Counted from the stretch's first letter, positions 33,030-40,949 are shown. The stretch is DNA of 43,194 nt from CAINVV01 sp031432175 (GCA_964358545.1 CAYHQN010000020.1:1-43194), one strand, 5' to 3'. Translations and numbers: made by a program. The notes: generated by a model not told the origin, from the sequence alone.

Positions 33030-33437
33030 GATCTTGATTTAATCGGGAAAAAGGCAAGAGTATTCTAGGTTGGGTTGTGTCAAATTTTTAGTCTGGATAA
33101 ACCTTATTCAATCAGGCAATCTTAGTAGAAAACATATGCCTGATTGAGGCTGAATCTTATTATCTTATTTATGTATCGGGGATAAAATAGGGGGGCGTTT
33201 TTGCAAAAATAGTTGGAAATAAAATAATAGATTGGGCATTCAGAGGGGTGCGGTTTTCTAAGATTGCCAGATACAATAAGGTTTTAACAAATCGGATGGT
33301 GATCAACCTCAAGGTCCTCTTACTTAAAAAGGTATTAAACGATACTGTTTTTAACCTCTGTGTAACTCTCCCGAAAAATCGGGACAAGTTATGCTTCTCT
33401 GCGTATCTCTGTGTAATAATTTTTATATCTAACGAGG
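32959..33437. other. gene-free gap filled by repeats
   Basis: This 479-bp gap between RAYT2 and convergent ubiX has no credible gene. It holds most of copy B and all of copy C of the AT-rich element in inverted orientation, and an ACCTCTGTGTAACTC / ATCTCTGTGTAA degenerate repeat at about 33353-33417 near the ubiX stop. Confidence 0.7.
33097..33170 (-). repeat. AT-rich three-block element, copy C
   Basis: On the minus strand it shows the same three blocks. Here the two variable spacers pair perfectly: CAATCAGGC (33109-33117) with GCCTGATTG (33138-33146). This places the middle block in a hairpin loop. Confidence 0.8.
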
Positions 33438-34004
33438 CTACTTCTCCCCCCATTTGTAACCACCATTCACTAAACCCGCCATATCCATAACTCGATTAAC
33501 CACCGTATCCACCAACTCGTTCATGTTCGCCGGTAAACTGTAAAAAGAGGGCGTAGCGGGCATCACAATGGCGCCGGCTTCGGTAAGGGTAACCATGTTG
33601 CGAAGATGGATCAAATTGTATGGGGTCTCCCTGGGAACAACAATCAATTTGCCCCGCTCCTTTAAGATTACATCCGCGGCGCGGGTAATAAGATCATCCG
33701 ATATTCCTGCTGCTATTCGCCCCAGGGTACCCATGGAGCAGGGGATAATTACCATGGTGTCATATCCTGCCGAACCGGATGCAAACGGGGCATAAAAATC
33801 ATTAGGCCCAAAGACCTTAAAAGGCAGACTATTCACATCAAAATGCTCCTTCAATTCATGTGCCCAAATATCCCGGGCATTCTTCGAAAAGACAACGGAA
33901 ATATTTTCAATCGGAGTCAATGTAGTTTTCAACTTCTCCAAAAACCTTTTGGCATAGATCGAGCCACTGGCCCCTGTAATGGCAACTACAATTCTTTTAC
34001 CCAT
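33438..34004 (-). CDS. ubiX: UbiX/Pad1-family flavin prenyltransferase
   Basis: A 188-aa enzyme that attaches a dimethylallyl group to FMN, making the prenylated flavin cofactor of UbiD-type decarboxylases. The start at 34004 (MGKRIVVAITGASGSIYAKRF) places the conserved GASG flavin motif at 11-14. Also seen are VIIPCSMGTLGRIAAGISDDLITRAADV and the C-terminal LIVVPRETPYNLIHLRNMVTLTEAGA, both hallmark segments. The partner ubiD is not in the window. The remains of a DUF5618-like gene lie 30 bp upstream on the same strand. Confidence 0.95.
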   Translation of the reverse strand: MGKRIVVAITGASGSIYAKRFLEKLKTTLTPIENISVVFSKNARDIWAHELKEHFDVNSLPFKVFGPNDFYAPFASGSAGYDTMVIIPCSMGTLGRIAAGISDDLITRAADVILKERGKLIVVPRETPYNLIHLRNMVTLTEAGAIVMPATPSFYSLPANMNELVDTVVNRVMDMAGLVNGGYKWGEK

Positions 34005-34034
34005 GCATCTATTTTTCAAGCCGCTGGTTTTATC

Positions 34035-34166
34035 TTATCTATCATCCTTATATAGATCATCTTCCTTCCCGGCTTTGATTAAAGTCTCTTTGGCATTATC
34101 CATATAACGAATAGCCTCAACATAATATTCGCTTCTTATCTTATCCTGATCTGTGGTGGGACCCAT
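34035..34166 (-). pseudogene. truncated DUF5618-like gene (43 aa)
   Basis: A short frame starting MGPTTDQDKIRSEYYVEAIR continues with YMDNAKETLIKAGKEDDLYKDD and then stops. The pattern YxEAxRYxxNAKExLxKAGKEDxxYxD resembles the N-terminal third of the Bacteroidota DUF5618 family as I remember it, where the next residues are KYV and about 80 more follow. Those are missing, so this is probably a 3'-truncated remnant. It lies 41 bp downstream of the MNT gene on the same strand. The family call is from memory and tentative. Confidence 0.55.
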
Positions 34167-34207
34167 TTCATGATGATTTTTAGTTCCCTATTATTGGTAT
34201 TTAAATT

Positions 34208-34519
34208 TTATGCTATTTCTAATCCAGTCCTTTTCACCAAATCAACTAAAGGAGAATTATCATTGCTATAGAAACGATCTGTACTAACTAAAAAAGGTTC
34301 AATCTTTGAGTTAACTTTTTTGGTCAAATTCCATATTTTACCAGCCAAATAATCATTATTCTCGTTTTCGGTAACAATCATTAAATCAATATCACTATCG
34401 TTTGTAGCACTGTTTGACAGATAGCTTCCATATAAAAATGCTTTATCAACAGATATTCCTTCAGCACGCAGAAGATAAATATATGTTCTTAAAATCGCTA
34501 TAACTTCATTTTTAGCCAT
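34208..34519 (-). CDS. MNT-type nucleotidyltransferase (antitoxin-like)
   Basis: A 103-aa minimal nucleotidyltransferase. The helix-loop motif GSYLSNSATNDSDIDL lies at 31-46 with metal-binding D43 and D45, and a third carboxylate is probably E74 in KIEPFLVS. In HEPN-MNT modules such proteins neutralise the HEPN RNase by AMPylating it. Here the start codon overlaps the 3' end of a HEPN remnant (stop at 34498-34500) by 22 nt, the normal arrangement for such a pair, but the toxin gene is broken. The protein itself looks intact. Confidence 0.9.
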   Translation of the reverse strand: MAKNEVIAILRTYIYLLRAEGISVDKAFLYGSYLSNSATNDSDIDLMIVTENENNDYLAGKIWNLTKKVNSKIEPFLVSTDRFYSNDNSPLVDLVKRTGLEIA

Positions 34520-34649
34520 TGTAACAAAGCTTTAGTTTTATTAAAATACTCTATTACCTTAACTTGATCAGGTAATGCAGGACTGTAATCAGGATAACGT
34601 CCTCCGCACCACTAATCCAATAATCAATTTGTTTTTGAATATTAATCAT
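34498..34649 (-). pseudogene. HEPN toxin gene with internal deletion
   Basis: From an ATG at 34649 the frame reads MINIQKQIDYWISGAEDVIL, a typical HEPN start, then stops early. A second frame, entered around 34602-34610, gives GRYPDYSPALPDQVKVIEYF then NKTKALLQWLKMKL and a stop at 34498, which matches the usual HEPN C-terminus (RYPD... and a final WLK-x-x-L). About 70-80 residues between them, including the region where the RNase motif R-x4-6-H would be, are absent. The remains overlap the MNT gene by 22 nt. I read this as an out-of-frame internal deletion in a HEPN-MNT toxin-antitoxin pair. Confidence 0.75.
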
Positions 34650-35118
34650 ACATTGGTTTAATTTCGAATTTCAAATTTACAAAAAAACTTCATAGATCGT
34701 TATTGTTGTTCAAAATCAAAGCAACGGTAGAGACTACATATACAACGTCGCCACAAAAACCGGTTGGTGAGACTAAATGGGGTGATGTGGCTTTAAACCT
34801 TAATATTAACAGCAGAGGGATATTCAAAACAGCTGTAACAAATCGCTGCACCTATTAGCCACCACCAAATTAAATCGCACCGATAGAGACGTTGCATGCA
34901 ACGTCTCTACCATGCAATCAATCATGATTCCCTAAAATTAATCCCACAAAATTCGTTTTTCATCGCAAAATGCCGTAAATTGAATAGAAATGTTGCAAAA
35001 TGCACCCGTAGAGACGTTGCATGCAACGTCTCTACAATGGCATTCACGGATATCATACAGACGTTGCATGCAACGTCTCTACCATCGCCACATTCTATAT
35101 CGCTACACGAACAAACCT
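34650..35118. other. non-coding gap before RAYT3 with palindromes
   Basis: This 469-bp gap holds three copies of the 28-bp palindrome (34883-34910, 35008-35035, 35055-35082) and no credible gene. Short frames across it arise from reading the palindromes. Confidence 0.7.
34883..35082. repeat. three copies of the 28-bp palindrome upstream of RAYT3
   Basis: The unit is GTAGAGACGTTGCA followed by its exact reverse complement. Copy 2 (35008-35035) is perfect; copy 1 differs at the first base and copy 3 (35055-35082) at two bases near the left end. Confidence 0.95.
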
Positions 35119-35700
35119 ATGAACGATAAATTCAAGGACAAATACCGTATTCCTACAGCTCGGGCAGTATGGTGGGATTACAGCCACACGGGGCTCTATT
35201 TTGTGACCATTTGTACCCATGGCATGGAGTGCTGTTTGGGTAAAATAGAAAACAATGAAATGCATTTATCAGAAACCGGAAAAATTGCTGAAACATGTTG
35301 GATTGAGATTCCGGATCACTTCCCATTTGTCAAATTACATGCGAGGACCATCATGCCAAATCATGTACATGGAATCATTGAAATATTGCCGAATGACCGT
35401 GTAGAAATATTGCCGAATGTGCTGGTAGAGACGTTGCATGCAACGTCCCTACGACCAGCGCATCCGGCAAGAAATCAAAAAATGGCATCCATATCCCCGC
35501 CAAAAGGATCATTGGGATCCGTAATCAGATCCTACAAATCGGCAGTATCCGGAAAGGTGCATATTTTACACCCTCAATTTGGATGGCAAGAACGCTACTA
35601 CGATAACATCATCAAAGACGTTCCAGCCTACCAACGCATCGAAACCTACATCCGAAATAATGTACGCAATTGGGAAAATGATATTTTATTCGGGAAATAA
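35119..35700 (+). CDS. REP-associated tyrosine transposase, RAYT3, with an embedded palindrome
   Basis: A 193-aa Y1-type nuclease from the ATG at 35119; codons further upstream are only translated palindromes. The HxH motif is H82-V83-H84 in MPNHVHGII, and the likely nucleophile is Y177 in RIETYIRNN. The N-terminal WWDYSHTGLYFVTICTHG is typical of RAYTs. Between the HxH motif and the C-terminal domain lies a variable insert: a 16-bp duplication (GAAATATTGCCGAATG twice, encoding EILPN) and then one copy of the 28-bp palindrome (35425-35452) read in frame as VETLHATSL, residues 103-111. The rest of the domain (GSLGSVIRSYKSAVS...) is intact, so the insert seems tolerated. Confidence 0.92.
   Translation: MNDKFKDKYRIPTARAVWWDYSHTGLYFVTICTHGMECCLGKIENNEMHLSETGKIAETCWIEIPDHFPFVKLHARTIMPNHVHGIIEILPNDRVEILPNVLVETLHATSLRPAHPARNQKMASISPPKGSLGSVIRSYKSAVSGKVHILHPQFGWQERYYDNIIKDVPAYQRIETYIRNNVRNWENDILFGK
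35425..35452. repeat. 28-bp palindrome copy inside the RAYT3 coding sequence
   Basis: One mismatch to the perfect palindrome (TCCC for TCTC in the right arm). It adds no stop codon and keeps the frame with its flanks. Confidence 0.95.
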
Positions 35701-35707
35701 TTTATAC

Positions 35708-35904
35708 GTTCAATCGCTGCCGGCGGCACCTGTAGAGACGTTGCATGCACTACCGGTACAGACGTTGCATGCAACGTCTCCTGCAACATTCCCACAAATG
35801 CGAAGAGAGACGTTGCATGCAACGTCTCTACAATCACATCCACATACATCCCGTTCAATCGCTGCCGGCGGCACCTGTACAGACGTTGCATGCAACGTCT
35901 CTAC
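35708..35904. repeat. four palindrome copies and a 38-bp direct duplication downstream of RAYT3
   Basis: Copies at 35732-35753 (shortened by six bases in the right arm), 35756-35783, 35804-35831 and 35877-35904. A longer phrase beginning CGTTCAATCGCTGCCGGCGG and running into the palindrome occurs at 35708-35745 and again at 35851-35890, so a segment of about 145 bp appears to have been duplicated. Confidence 0.9.
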
Positions 35905-35920
35905 CCACCCCCACAAAAAA

Positions 35921-35944
35921 AAGCCCCCCCGAGGGGAGGCTTTT
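35921..35944 (-). terminator. intrinsic terminator for the surface lipoprotein gene
   Basis: On the minus strand, AAGCCTCCCC pairs with GGGGGGGCTT (one T-G wobble) and is followed by a run of T. It lies 33 bp past the stop of the minus-strand gene; the plus strand also has T after the stem, so it may serve both sides. Confidence 0.85.
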
Positions 35945-35976
35945 AGAAAGAAAACTATCGATCTGATAAGTATAGT

Positions 35977-38331
35977 TTATTGAACAAGTGTGAATTCCTT
36001 TGCTTGTGTAATACCGACAGTATTTGGGAAAATAAAGTCAAATGATGCACCACCAGGAGTCACAGTATGAGCAGTATCAGCATTCATTCTTGAAGCAAGA
36101 GTTGCGGTAGTTGTTCCACCGGCTAAAGTTACGAGATCCAGATTAACAGCCAATGTAATTGTTGGGTTACCAGTTGCTGGGTAAGTAGCTACAAATGCTT
36201 TCAGTTTAGCAAGATCAGCAGAGGTGATCGTTGTTTCAACATAAGGAGTTGTAGGAGTAATAGCCACAGCATTGGTATAATTACCACTCAATTTGTTTGT
36301 ATTGATTGTAATAGCGGTATTTGCACCAGTAGCAGAAAGCAACTTCGTTACATAGGAAGAAAGATTCAATGAAGTAAGAAGAGCATTACCAGTTACAGTA
36401 ATTACAGCAGGATAATCAGTAGATGATACCAATGCTGTCAATGCTGCATTGTTTGTAACTACCAATACAGAACCTGTTCCACCGATCAAGTGGGTATGAG
36501 CCAATGTAAGACCAGTAATAATTGCATTATTATTAACAGTCAGAGAATTGATAACACCTGAAGTAGCAAGTGAAGTCAATTTAGACTGACCATCCACAAC
36601 AGCACTTACCAATGGGCCAGCAAGTGTCAAACCTGTAAGTTTTGCATTTGCTGTAGTTAATACACTAGCTACTGTAGATGTAGATTTTGCAGTAATACTT
36701 GCAGTTAAAAGCGTTGCATTGTAATTAGCAAGAGTGAAACCTGCAACGTTCAATCCACCAATGGTTAAATTAGTTACTGCTGCAAGAACAGGTGCACTAA
36801 CGCCATCGTGTTTCGTCAAAGTAACAGTTGTTGCATCAGAAGTCAATGCACCAGAAGTCATCAATGGGAATTCAATAGTAGCAGGGCCAGTTAATGAAAT
36901 ACCCCCTGCTGCTGTAACCAATTTACTGAAATCAACTGTACCGCTTGTCCCTGTATTAACAGCAACACCACCGGCTGCAGAAGCAAGGTTTGTAAATTTC
37001 ACTGTACCACCATTACCGGTAGTAACAGATACTGCGCCGGCAGCTGAAGTAGCAGCAGAAAGGTCAACAACTGCAGCAGCAGTAGGAGCAGAAACGATCA
37101 AACCAGAAGCATAACCAGTAGCGCCTAATGTAATTTGAGTTGCAACAGCAGCTGTTACGCTGGTAACACCACCAGAAAGAATAATAGTTGTAGCCTCTGG
37201 ATAAACAATTACACCAGCGGCATTAGTTCCGTCATATACATTACCTGAAACTACAACACTTGGCAAGTTGATTGAAGTAGTTCCTGCTTTAGTAGATGAA
37301 GTAGGTACCCTGGTCAAAGTTAAGTTACCGGTAACAGTTGTAAGATTAGAATAAGCGTATGGACCATCATAGTTTATTGAGAAATTACCGCCTACGCTGC
37401 TAAGATTAGCATCGTTAACGTCAACTCCGGATACAGTGTAGTTACCGGCTACAGAAACCAAACGGGAAAGGTCAAGCAATGTAGCGGTAGAAGTAGAAGT
37501 AACGGTAACTGAATTTTTAACACCAGATTGAGTACCAATAACAGCGCCAATATTCTTAACAACAAAGTTTACGCTGTCCAATTTGGTAGACAAAGCCGTT
37601 GTGTTGATAACAAGGTTACCATTGATGATACCCAATTGGGAAATTTTCCCTGCATAGAAAGTCAGTTCAGGACCAGTAGTGATGGTAACATCGCCATTGT
37701 ACATATTGCTGTTTGCAAGCAATTGATCCAAAATTACTTTTTGAGCATTCAACATCAATTGCAGGCCCTGAATGGTAAGTGCAGTTGCATCAGAACCTGA
37801 ACCAGTCAAAGCAATACCATCCATTGAAGTTTGAAGAGCAGCGATACTGGCAAGAATGGTAACGTTGTCTGCAATAAGAGCAGTCAACTGTGCTGTTTGA
37901 GCAGCGTCAGTTGTTCCAAGAGCAGTCAATTGAGCTTTCATAGCCAAATTGTCTGCATCAACTTTAGTCTTCAATGCAGCTAAATCAGTTTTCAGACCGT
38001 CAACAACGGTTTTTGTAGCTGTACCAACAAGAGCAACAGCGTTCAATGTAGTTGTGATGGCATCGATTTTCACTACAACTCCGGCCAAACCTGTACTCAA
38101 TGCAGTAATACTGGCTGTTGATGGCAAAGCAGCAACAGCTGTTTGAAGGGCAGTTATCTGCGCTTTCAATGCAGCATTGTCTGCTGACAATTGAGTAACA
38201 CCGGCAAACTGGGCAGCAAGTGCGTCCAATTTGGTGTTAATTTGTTTAAAATCATCCGCATACTTGTTGCAAGATGATGCAAAAACGGCAACAAGCATCA
38301 AGATAGCTCCTGCCCTTTTTAGGAAATTCAT
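35977..38331 (-). CDS. large repetitive surface lipoprotein of unknown function
   Basis: A 784-aa protein from the ATG at 38331 (MNFLKRAGAILMLVAV), where a lipoprotein signal ends in FASSCNK; an ATG six codons earlier at 38349 is also possible. Residues about 22-190 are a coiled coil rich in Leu and Ala (LAALKTKVDADNLAMKAQL and similar heptads). From about 200 on, the sequence is rich in Thr, Val, Ala, Gly and Asn, with short beta repeats such as AAGGVAVNTGTSGTVDFSKL at a period near 21 residues, suggesting a beta-solenoid. The only evident cysteine is in the lipobox. Codons favour A/T endings (GCA, GCT, ACT, GTA) unlike its neighbours, which could mean very high expression or transfer. No family recognised; a surface or adhesive role is inferred. 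Confidence 0.82.
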   Translation of the reverse strand: MNFLKRAGAILMLVAVFASSCNKYADDFKQINTKLDALAAQFAGVTQLSADNAALKAQITALQTAVAALPSTASITALSTGLAGVVVKIDAITTTLNAVALVGTATKTVVDGLKTDLAALKTKVDADNLAMKAQLTALGTTDAAQTAQLTALIADNVTILASIAALQTSMDGIALTGSGSDATALTIQGLQLMLNAQKVILDQLLANSNMYNGDVTITTGPELTFYAGKISQLGIINGNLVINTTALSTKLDSVNFVVKNIGAVIGTQSGVKNSVTVTSTSTATLLDLSRLVSVAGNYTVSGVDVNDANLSSVGGNFSINYDGPYAYSNLTTVTGNLTLTRVPTSSTKAGTTSINLPSVVVSGNVYDGTNAAGVIVYPEATTIILSGGVTSVTAAVATQITLGATGYASGLIVSAPTAAAVVDLSAATSAAGAVSVTTGNGGTVKFTNLASAAGGVAVNTGTSGTVDFSKLVTAAGGISLTGPATIEFPLMTSGALTSDATTVTLTKHDGVSAPVLAAVTNLTIGGLNVAGFTLANYNATLLTASITAKSTSTVASVLTTANAKLTGLTLAGPLVSAVVDGQSKLTSLATSGVINSLTVNNNAIITGLTLAHTHLIGGTGSVLVVTNNAALTALVSSTDYPAVITVTGNALLTSLNLSSYVTKLLSATGANTAITINTNKLSGNYTNAVAITPTTPYVETTITSADLAKLKAFVATYPATGNPTITLAVNLDLVTLAGGTTTATLASRMNADTAHTVTPGGASFDFIFPNTVGITQAKEFTLVQ

Positions 38332-38718
38332 AGTACCCCCTGTTTTCATAATTTTTGTTGTTTTTGATAAATAAATAAAATCTCTAGTTTTCATAAAATA
38401 ATAATCGTAAAATTTTTCTCTTTTTAAAGTCGATTTTTGTCTTTAATTATTTAATTTTTAATTGTTTATAAGAACGAATTGAACTTATTGAAACCCAATT
38501 ACCACCCCGGTTAGATTCAGGAATGCCAATTACGACACAATAATATCTATAAAATTTCAAATTTCCTAATATTTTCAGCCTATTCCTCTATATTTTAAAA
38601 CATAAAAAAACCATTCCATTTAAGTGTTAGATGTTCAAAAAGAGCTACAGGTTGCTTTGGTTATTGAAAAAAGACGAAAAAAAATTAAATTTTGTAAAAA
38701 AATTAAAAAAAACAAATC

Positions 38719-38726
38719 CAAATTTA
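38719..38726 (-). promoter_or_regulatory. candidate -7 box for the surface lipoprotein gene
   Basis: TAAATTTG on the minus strand fits TAnnTTTG, with TTGTTG 13-16 nt further upstream. It would give a leader near 380 nt, so it is tentative. Confidence 0.22.
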
Positions 38727-38890
38727 AGAAACCCTTATACAACAAGGGCTTAACAATTCATTCCAATTAACAATGTTAGGCAGAACTTTTCAATTATCCA
38801 AATTTTGGGAGCCATTTTTACACAAAATCCGATAGGTTGTTGGCGAATGGTTTTATTAAAGTGTTGGAGGCTGTTCTTCGCCGTTCTTGG

Positions 38891-38926
38891 GGATGACTGA
38901 AACGACTGGGATGACTAGGACGAAGG
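38891..38926. repeat. 9-bp minisatellite, inverted relative to the gltX tail
   Basis: GGATGACTG, AAACGACTG, GGATGACTA, GGACGAAGG. Its reverse complement shares CCCTTCGTCCTAGTC with 39135-39149, so the two blocks could pair. Confidence 0.75.
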
Positions 38927-38940
38927 GAATATCAAGCGCC

Positions 38941-38963
38941 GGTCCCTGAGCGAAGTCGAAGGG
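38941..38963. repeat. inverted copy of the CCCTTCGACTTCGCTCAGGG repeat
   Basis: GGTCCCTGAGCGAAGTCGAA followed by GGG is the exact reverse complement of 31755-31777. Confidence 0.85.
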
Positions 38964-38982
38964 TCGAAGCGGCAAATTGATA

Positions 38983-39058
38983 ATATAAACCTTATTTTCA
39001 ATTTATTATCTTAGTAGAACTACGAATTGGACTGAAACCTAATCTTATTATCTTATTT
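38983..39058 (-). repeat. AT-rich three-block element, copy D
   Basis: Blocks on the minus strand at 39041-39058, 39007-39019 and 38983-38998; total 76 bp. Confidence 0.8.
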
Positions 39059-39121
39059 CAAAATGATCCGAAAACTATTATTATCAAGCGAAGCCGAGGG
39101 GCGTTGAGGGAAAGTCCCCTT

Positions 39122-39175
39122 CATCCTAGTCATCCCCTTCGTCCTAGTCGTCCTAGTCGTCCCAGTCATCAACTC
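39122..39175. repeat. 9-bp tandem repeat next to the gltX stop
   Basis: Six 9-bp units: CATCCTAGT, CATCCCCTT, CGTCCTAGT twice, CGTCCCAGT, CATCAACTC, ending 15 bp before the gltX stop codon. Confidence 0.85.
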
Positions 39176-39190
39176 TTCCCCGTCTTTTCT

Positions 39191-40723
39191 TCAATCCTTC
39201 CCCAACCGACCCAATGCCAGCTCAATGCGGGCAATCGTTTCGGTCTGGCCGATGATCTCACAAATCTCAAAAATATCGGGGCCATAGCTTCCGCCAACAA
39301 GGCACAAACGGAGGGAATTCATGATAGTGCCAAAATTCCATCCCTTTTCTGTTACGAATTGAGAGAAAAGCTCTTTTATTTCCGGTGCAGTCCAGGTTTC
39401 CAATGCTTTAAAGAATCCGGCTATTTCTTCCATCATTTCGGGAACACCGTCTTTCCAGCGCTTGCTGACGATTTTCTCATCATAAGTTTCAGGTGCCCGA
39501 AAAAAGAAAAATCCCTGGTCCCAGATTTCATTCACAAAATGACAACGCTCCTTGACCAGACCAGTCACCCGAACGACCAATTGGAACGGTACATTCACGC
39601 CTTTAGCTTCCAGGTATGGCAGGAAAAGAGCTGCAAGTTCCTCGTCAGAATGCCTGATCAGGTATTGGTGGTTGAACCATTTGGCCTTCTCCGGATCAAA
39701 TCTTGAACCTGATTTTCCTACTCTTTCGAGCGAAAAACTTTTAATCAGCTGATCCATGGAGAAGATCTCCTGCTCAGTACCCGGATTCCAGCCTAGCAAC
39801 GACAGCATGTTGATGAATCCGTCAGGCAGATAGCCATCTTCCCGATAACCTCTGGAAATATCGCCGGTTTTAGGATCTTTCCAGGCAAGCGGAAACACCG
39901 GGAATCCCATCTGGTCTCCATCGCGTTTGCTAAGTTTTCCTTTACCTACAGGCTTTAGTATCAATGGCAGATGCGAAAACTGAGGCATGGTCTTCTCCCA
40001 CCCAAAGGCCCGGTACAACAATATATGCAATGGAACCGAGGGTAACCACTCTTCACCGCGTATCACGTGGGTGATCTCCATCAGGTGATCGTCGACCACA
40101 TTGGCCAGGTGGTAGGTGGGCATTCCGTCACTTTTGAAAAGCACCTTGTCATCGAGCTGATCGGTATTGAACTGTACGTGCCCGCGTATCAAATCTGTCT
40201 CTTCGACCACTAAATTTTCGGGCATTTTGAAACGTACCACATGAGGCGCCCCGGAGACAAGAAGTTTTTCACAATCACTTTTCGACAGGGATAAAGAGTT
40301 GTTCAATCCTGCCCGGGTGGAATTGCTGTAAACGAAGGTCTCTCCTGCAGACTCGGCCCTGGTCCTCAATGCATCCAACTCTTCGGCCGTATCAAAAGCA
40401 TAGTAGGCATGACCCGAATCGATCAACTGTTGGGCATAGGCGCTGTAAAGTTCTTTCCGCTCACTTTGGCGGTAGGGTGCATGAGGGCCTCCTTCGCGCG
40501 GGCCTTCATCAATCTTTATGCCACACCAGTCGAACGCCTCCATGATGTATGCTTCTGCTTCCGGCACATACCGTGCCTGATCAGTGTCTTCAATCCTTAG
40601 CAGGAAATCGCCTCCATGGTGTTTGGCAAAGAGATAGTTGAACAAGGCCGTGCGTACGCCGCCAATGTGGAGCGGGCCTGTGGGGCTGGGCGCGAAGCGG
40701 ACGCGTATTTTAGGGGACATCAT
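39191..40723 (-). CDS. gltX: glutamyl-tRNA synthetase
   Basis: A 510-aa class I synthetase charging tRNA-Glu. The HIGH-type motif is PLHIGGVRTALFNYLF near residue 18, with FAPSPTG just before it, and the KMSKS-type motif is GKLSKRDGD at about residue 255. The C-terminal anticodon-binding helical domain is complete. Two adjacent ATG codons open the frame (40723 and 40720), and either could be used. Length is normal. A short GAGACTGA tandem repeat (40771-40800) lies about 50 bp upstream. Confidence 0.97.
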   Translation of the reverse strand: MMSPKIRVRFAPSPTGPLHIGGVRTALFNYLFAKHHGGDFLLRIEDTDQARYVPEAEAYIMEAFDWCGIKIDEGPREGGPHAPYRQSERKELYSAYAQQLIDSGHAYYAFDTAEELDALRTRAESAGETFVYSNSTRAGLNNSLSLSKSDCEKLLVSGAPHVVRFKMPENLVVEETDLIRGHVQFNTDQLDDKVLFKSDGMPTYHLANVVDDHLMEITHVIRGEEWLPSVPLHILLYRAFGWEKTMPQFSHLPLILKPVGKGKLSKRDGDQMGFPVFPLAWKDPKTGDISRGYREDGYLPDGFINMLSLLGWNPGTEQEIFSMDQLIKSFSLERVGKSGSRFDPEKAKWFNHQYLIRHSDEELAALFLPYLEAKGVNVPFQLVVRVTGLVKERCHFVNEIWDQGFFFFRAPETYDEKIVSKRWKDGVPEMMEEIAGFFKALETWTAPEIKELFSQFVTEKGWNFGTIMNSLRLCLVGGSYGPDIFEICEIIGQTETIARIELALGRLGKD

Positions 40724-40770
40724 GATGATATGTTTTTAATTAACAGTTAATTGTGCCGGGAATGGACGGA

Positions 40771-40800
40771 GAGACTTAGGGACTGAGAGACTGAGAGACC
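40771..40800. repeat. GACTGAGA tandem repeat upstream of gltX
   Basis: GAGACTTAGG, GACTGAGA, GACTGAGA, GACC in direct succession. Confidence 0.65.
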
Positions 40801-40949
40801 GCAATAATCAGATAATTTTTCAACCGCCATAATTCTCCTATCTCCTATATTCGTTCAAGTTTTTTTAATCTTTTTTATCCTCAATTTTGAAAATTGATGA
40901 CGCTAAACGTCAAATTTAATTTTAACCCTCAACAGGTTAAATACAGATC

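Larger units (their letters stand above)
38332..39190. other. 859-bp gene-free region: AT-rich leader plus repeats
   Basis: From 38400 to about 38830 the DNA is very AT-rich with long A and T runs and probably holds the promoter and leader of the surface lipoprotein gene. From 38890 to 39180 it is made of repeats: inverted 9-bp minisatellites, a GGTCCCTGAGCGAAGTCGAA copy, and copy D of the AT-rich element. No gene is supported. Confidence 0.7.

Noticed and set aside
34883..35904. Possible CRISPR array from repeated GTAGAGACG units
   Set aside because: Units are near-perfect palindromes with irregular spacing from about 2 bp to several hundred, one lies in a gene, and no cas genes are present.
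35646..35983. Several small frames reading VETLHATSL or DVACNVST
   Set aside because: They are translations of the 28-bp palindrome in different frames and not genes.
36734..37114. 126-codon plus-strand frame opposite the surface lipoprotein gene
   Set aside because: It mirrors the repetitive Ala/Thr/Val coding region and has no independent support.
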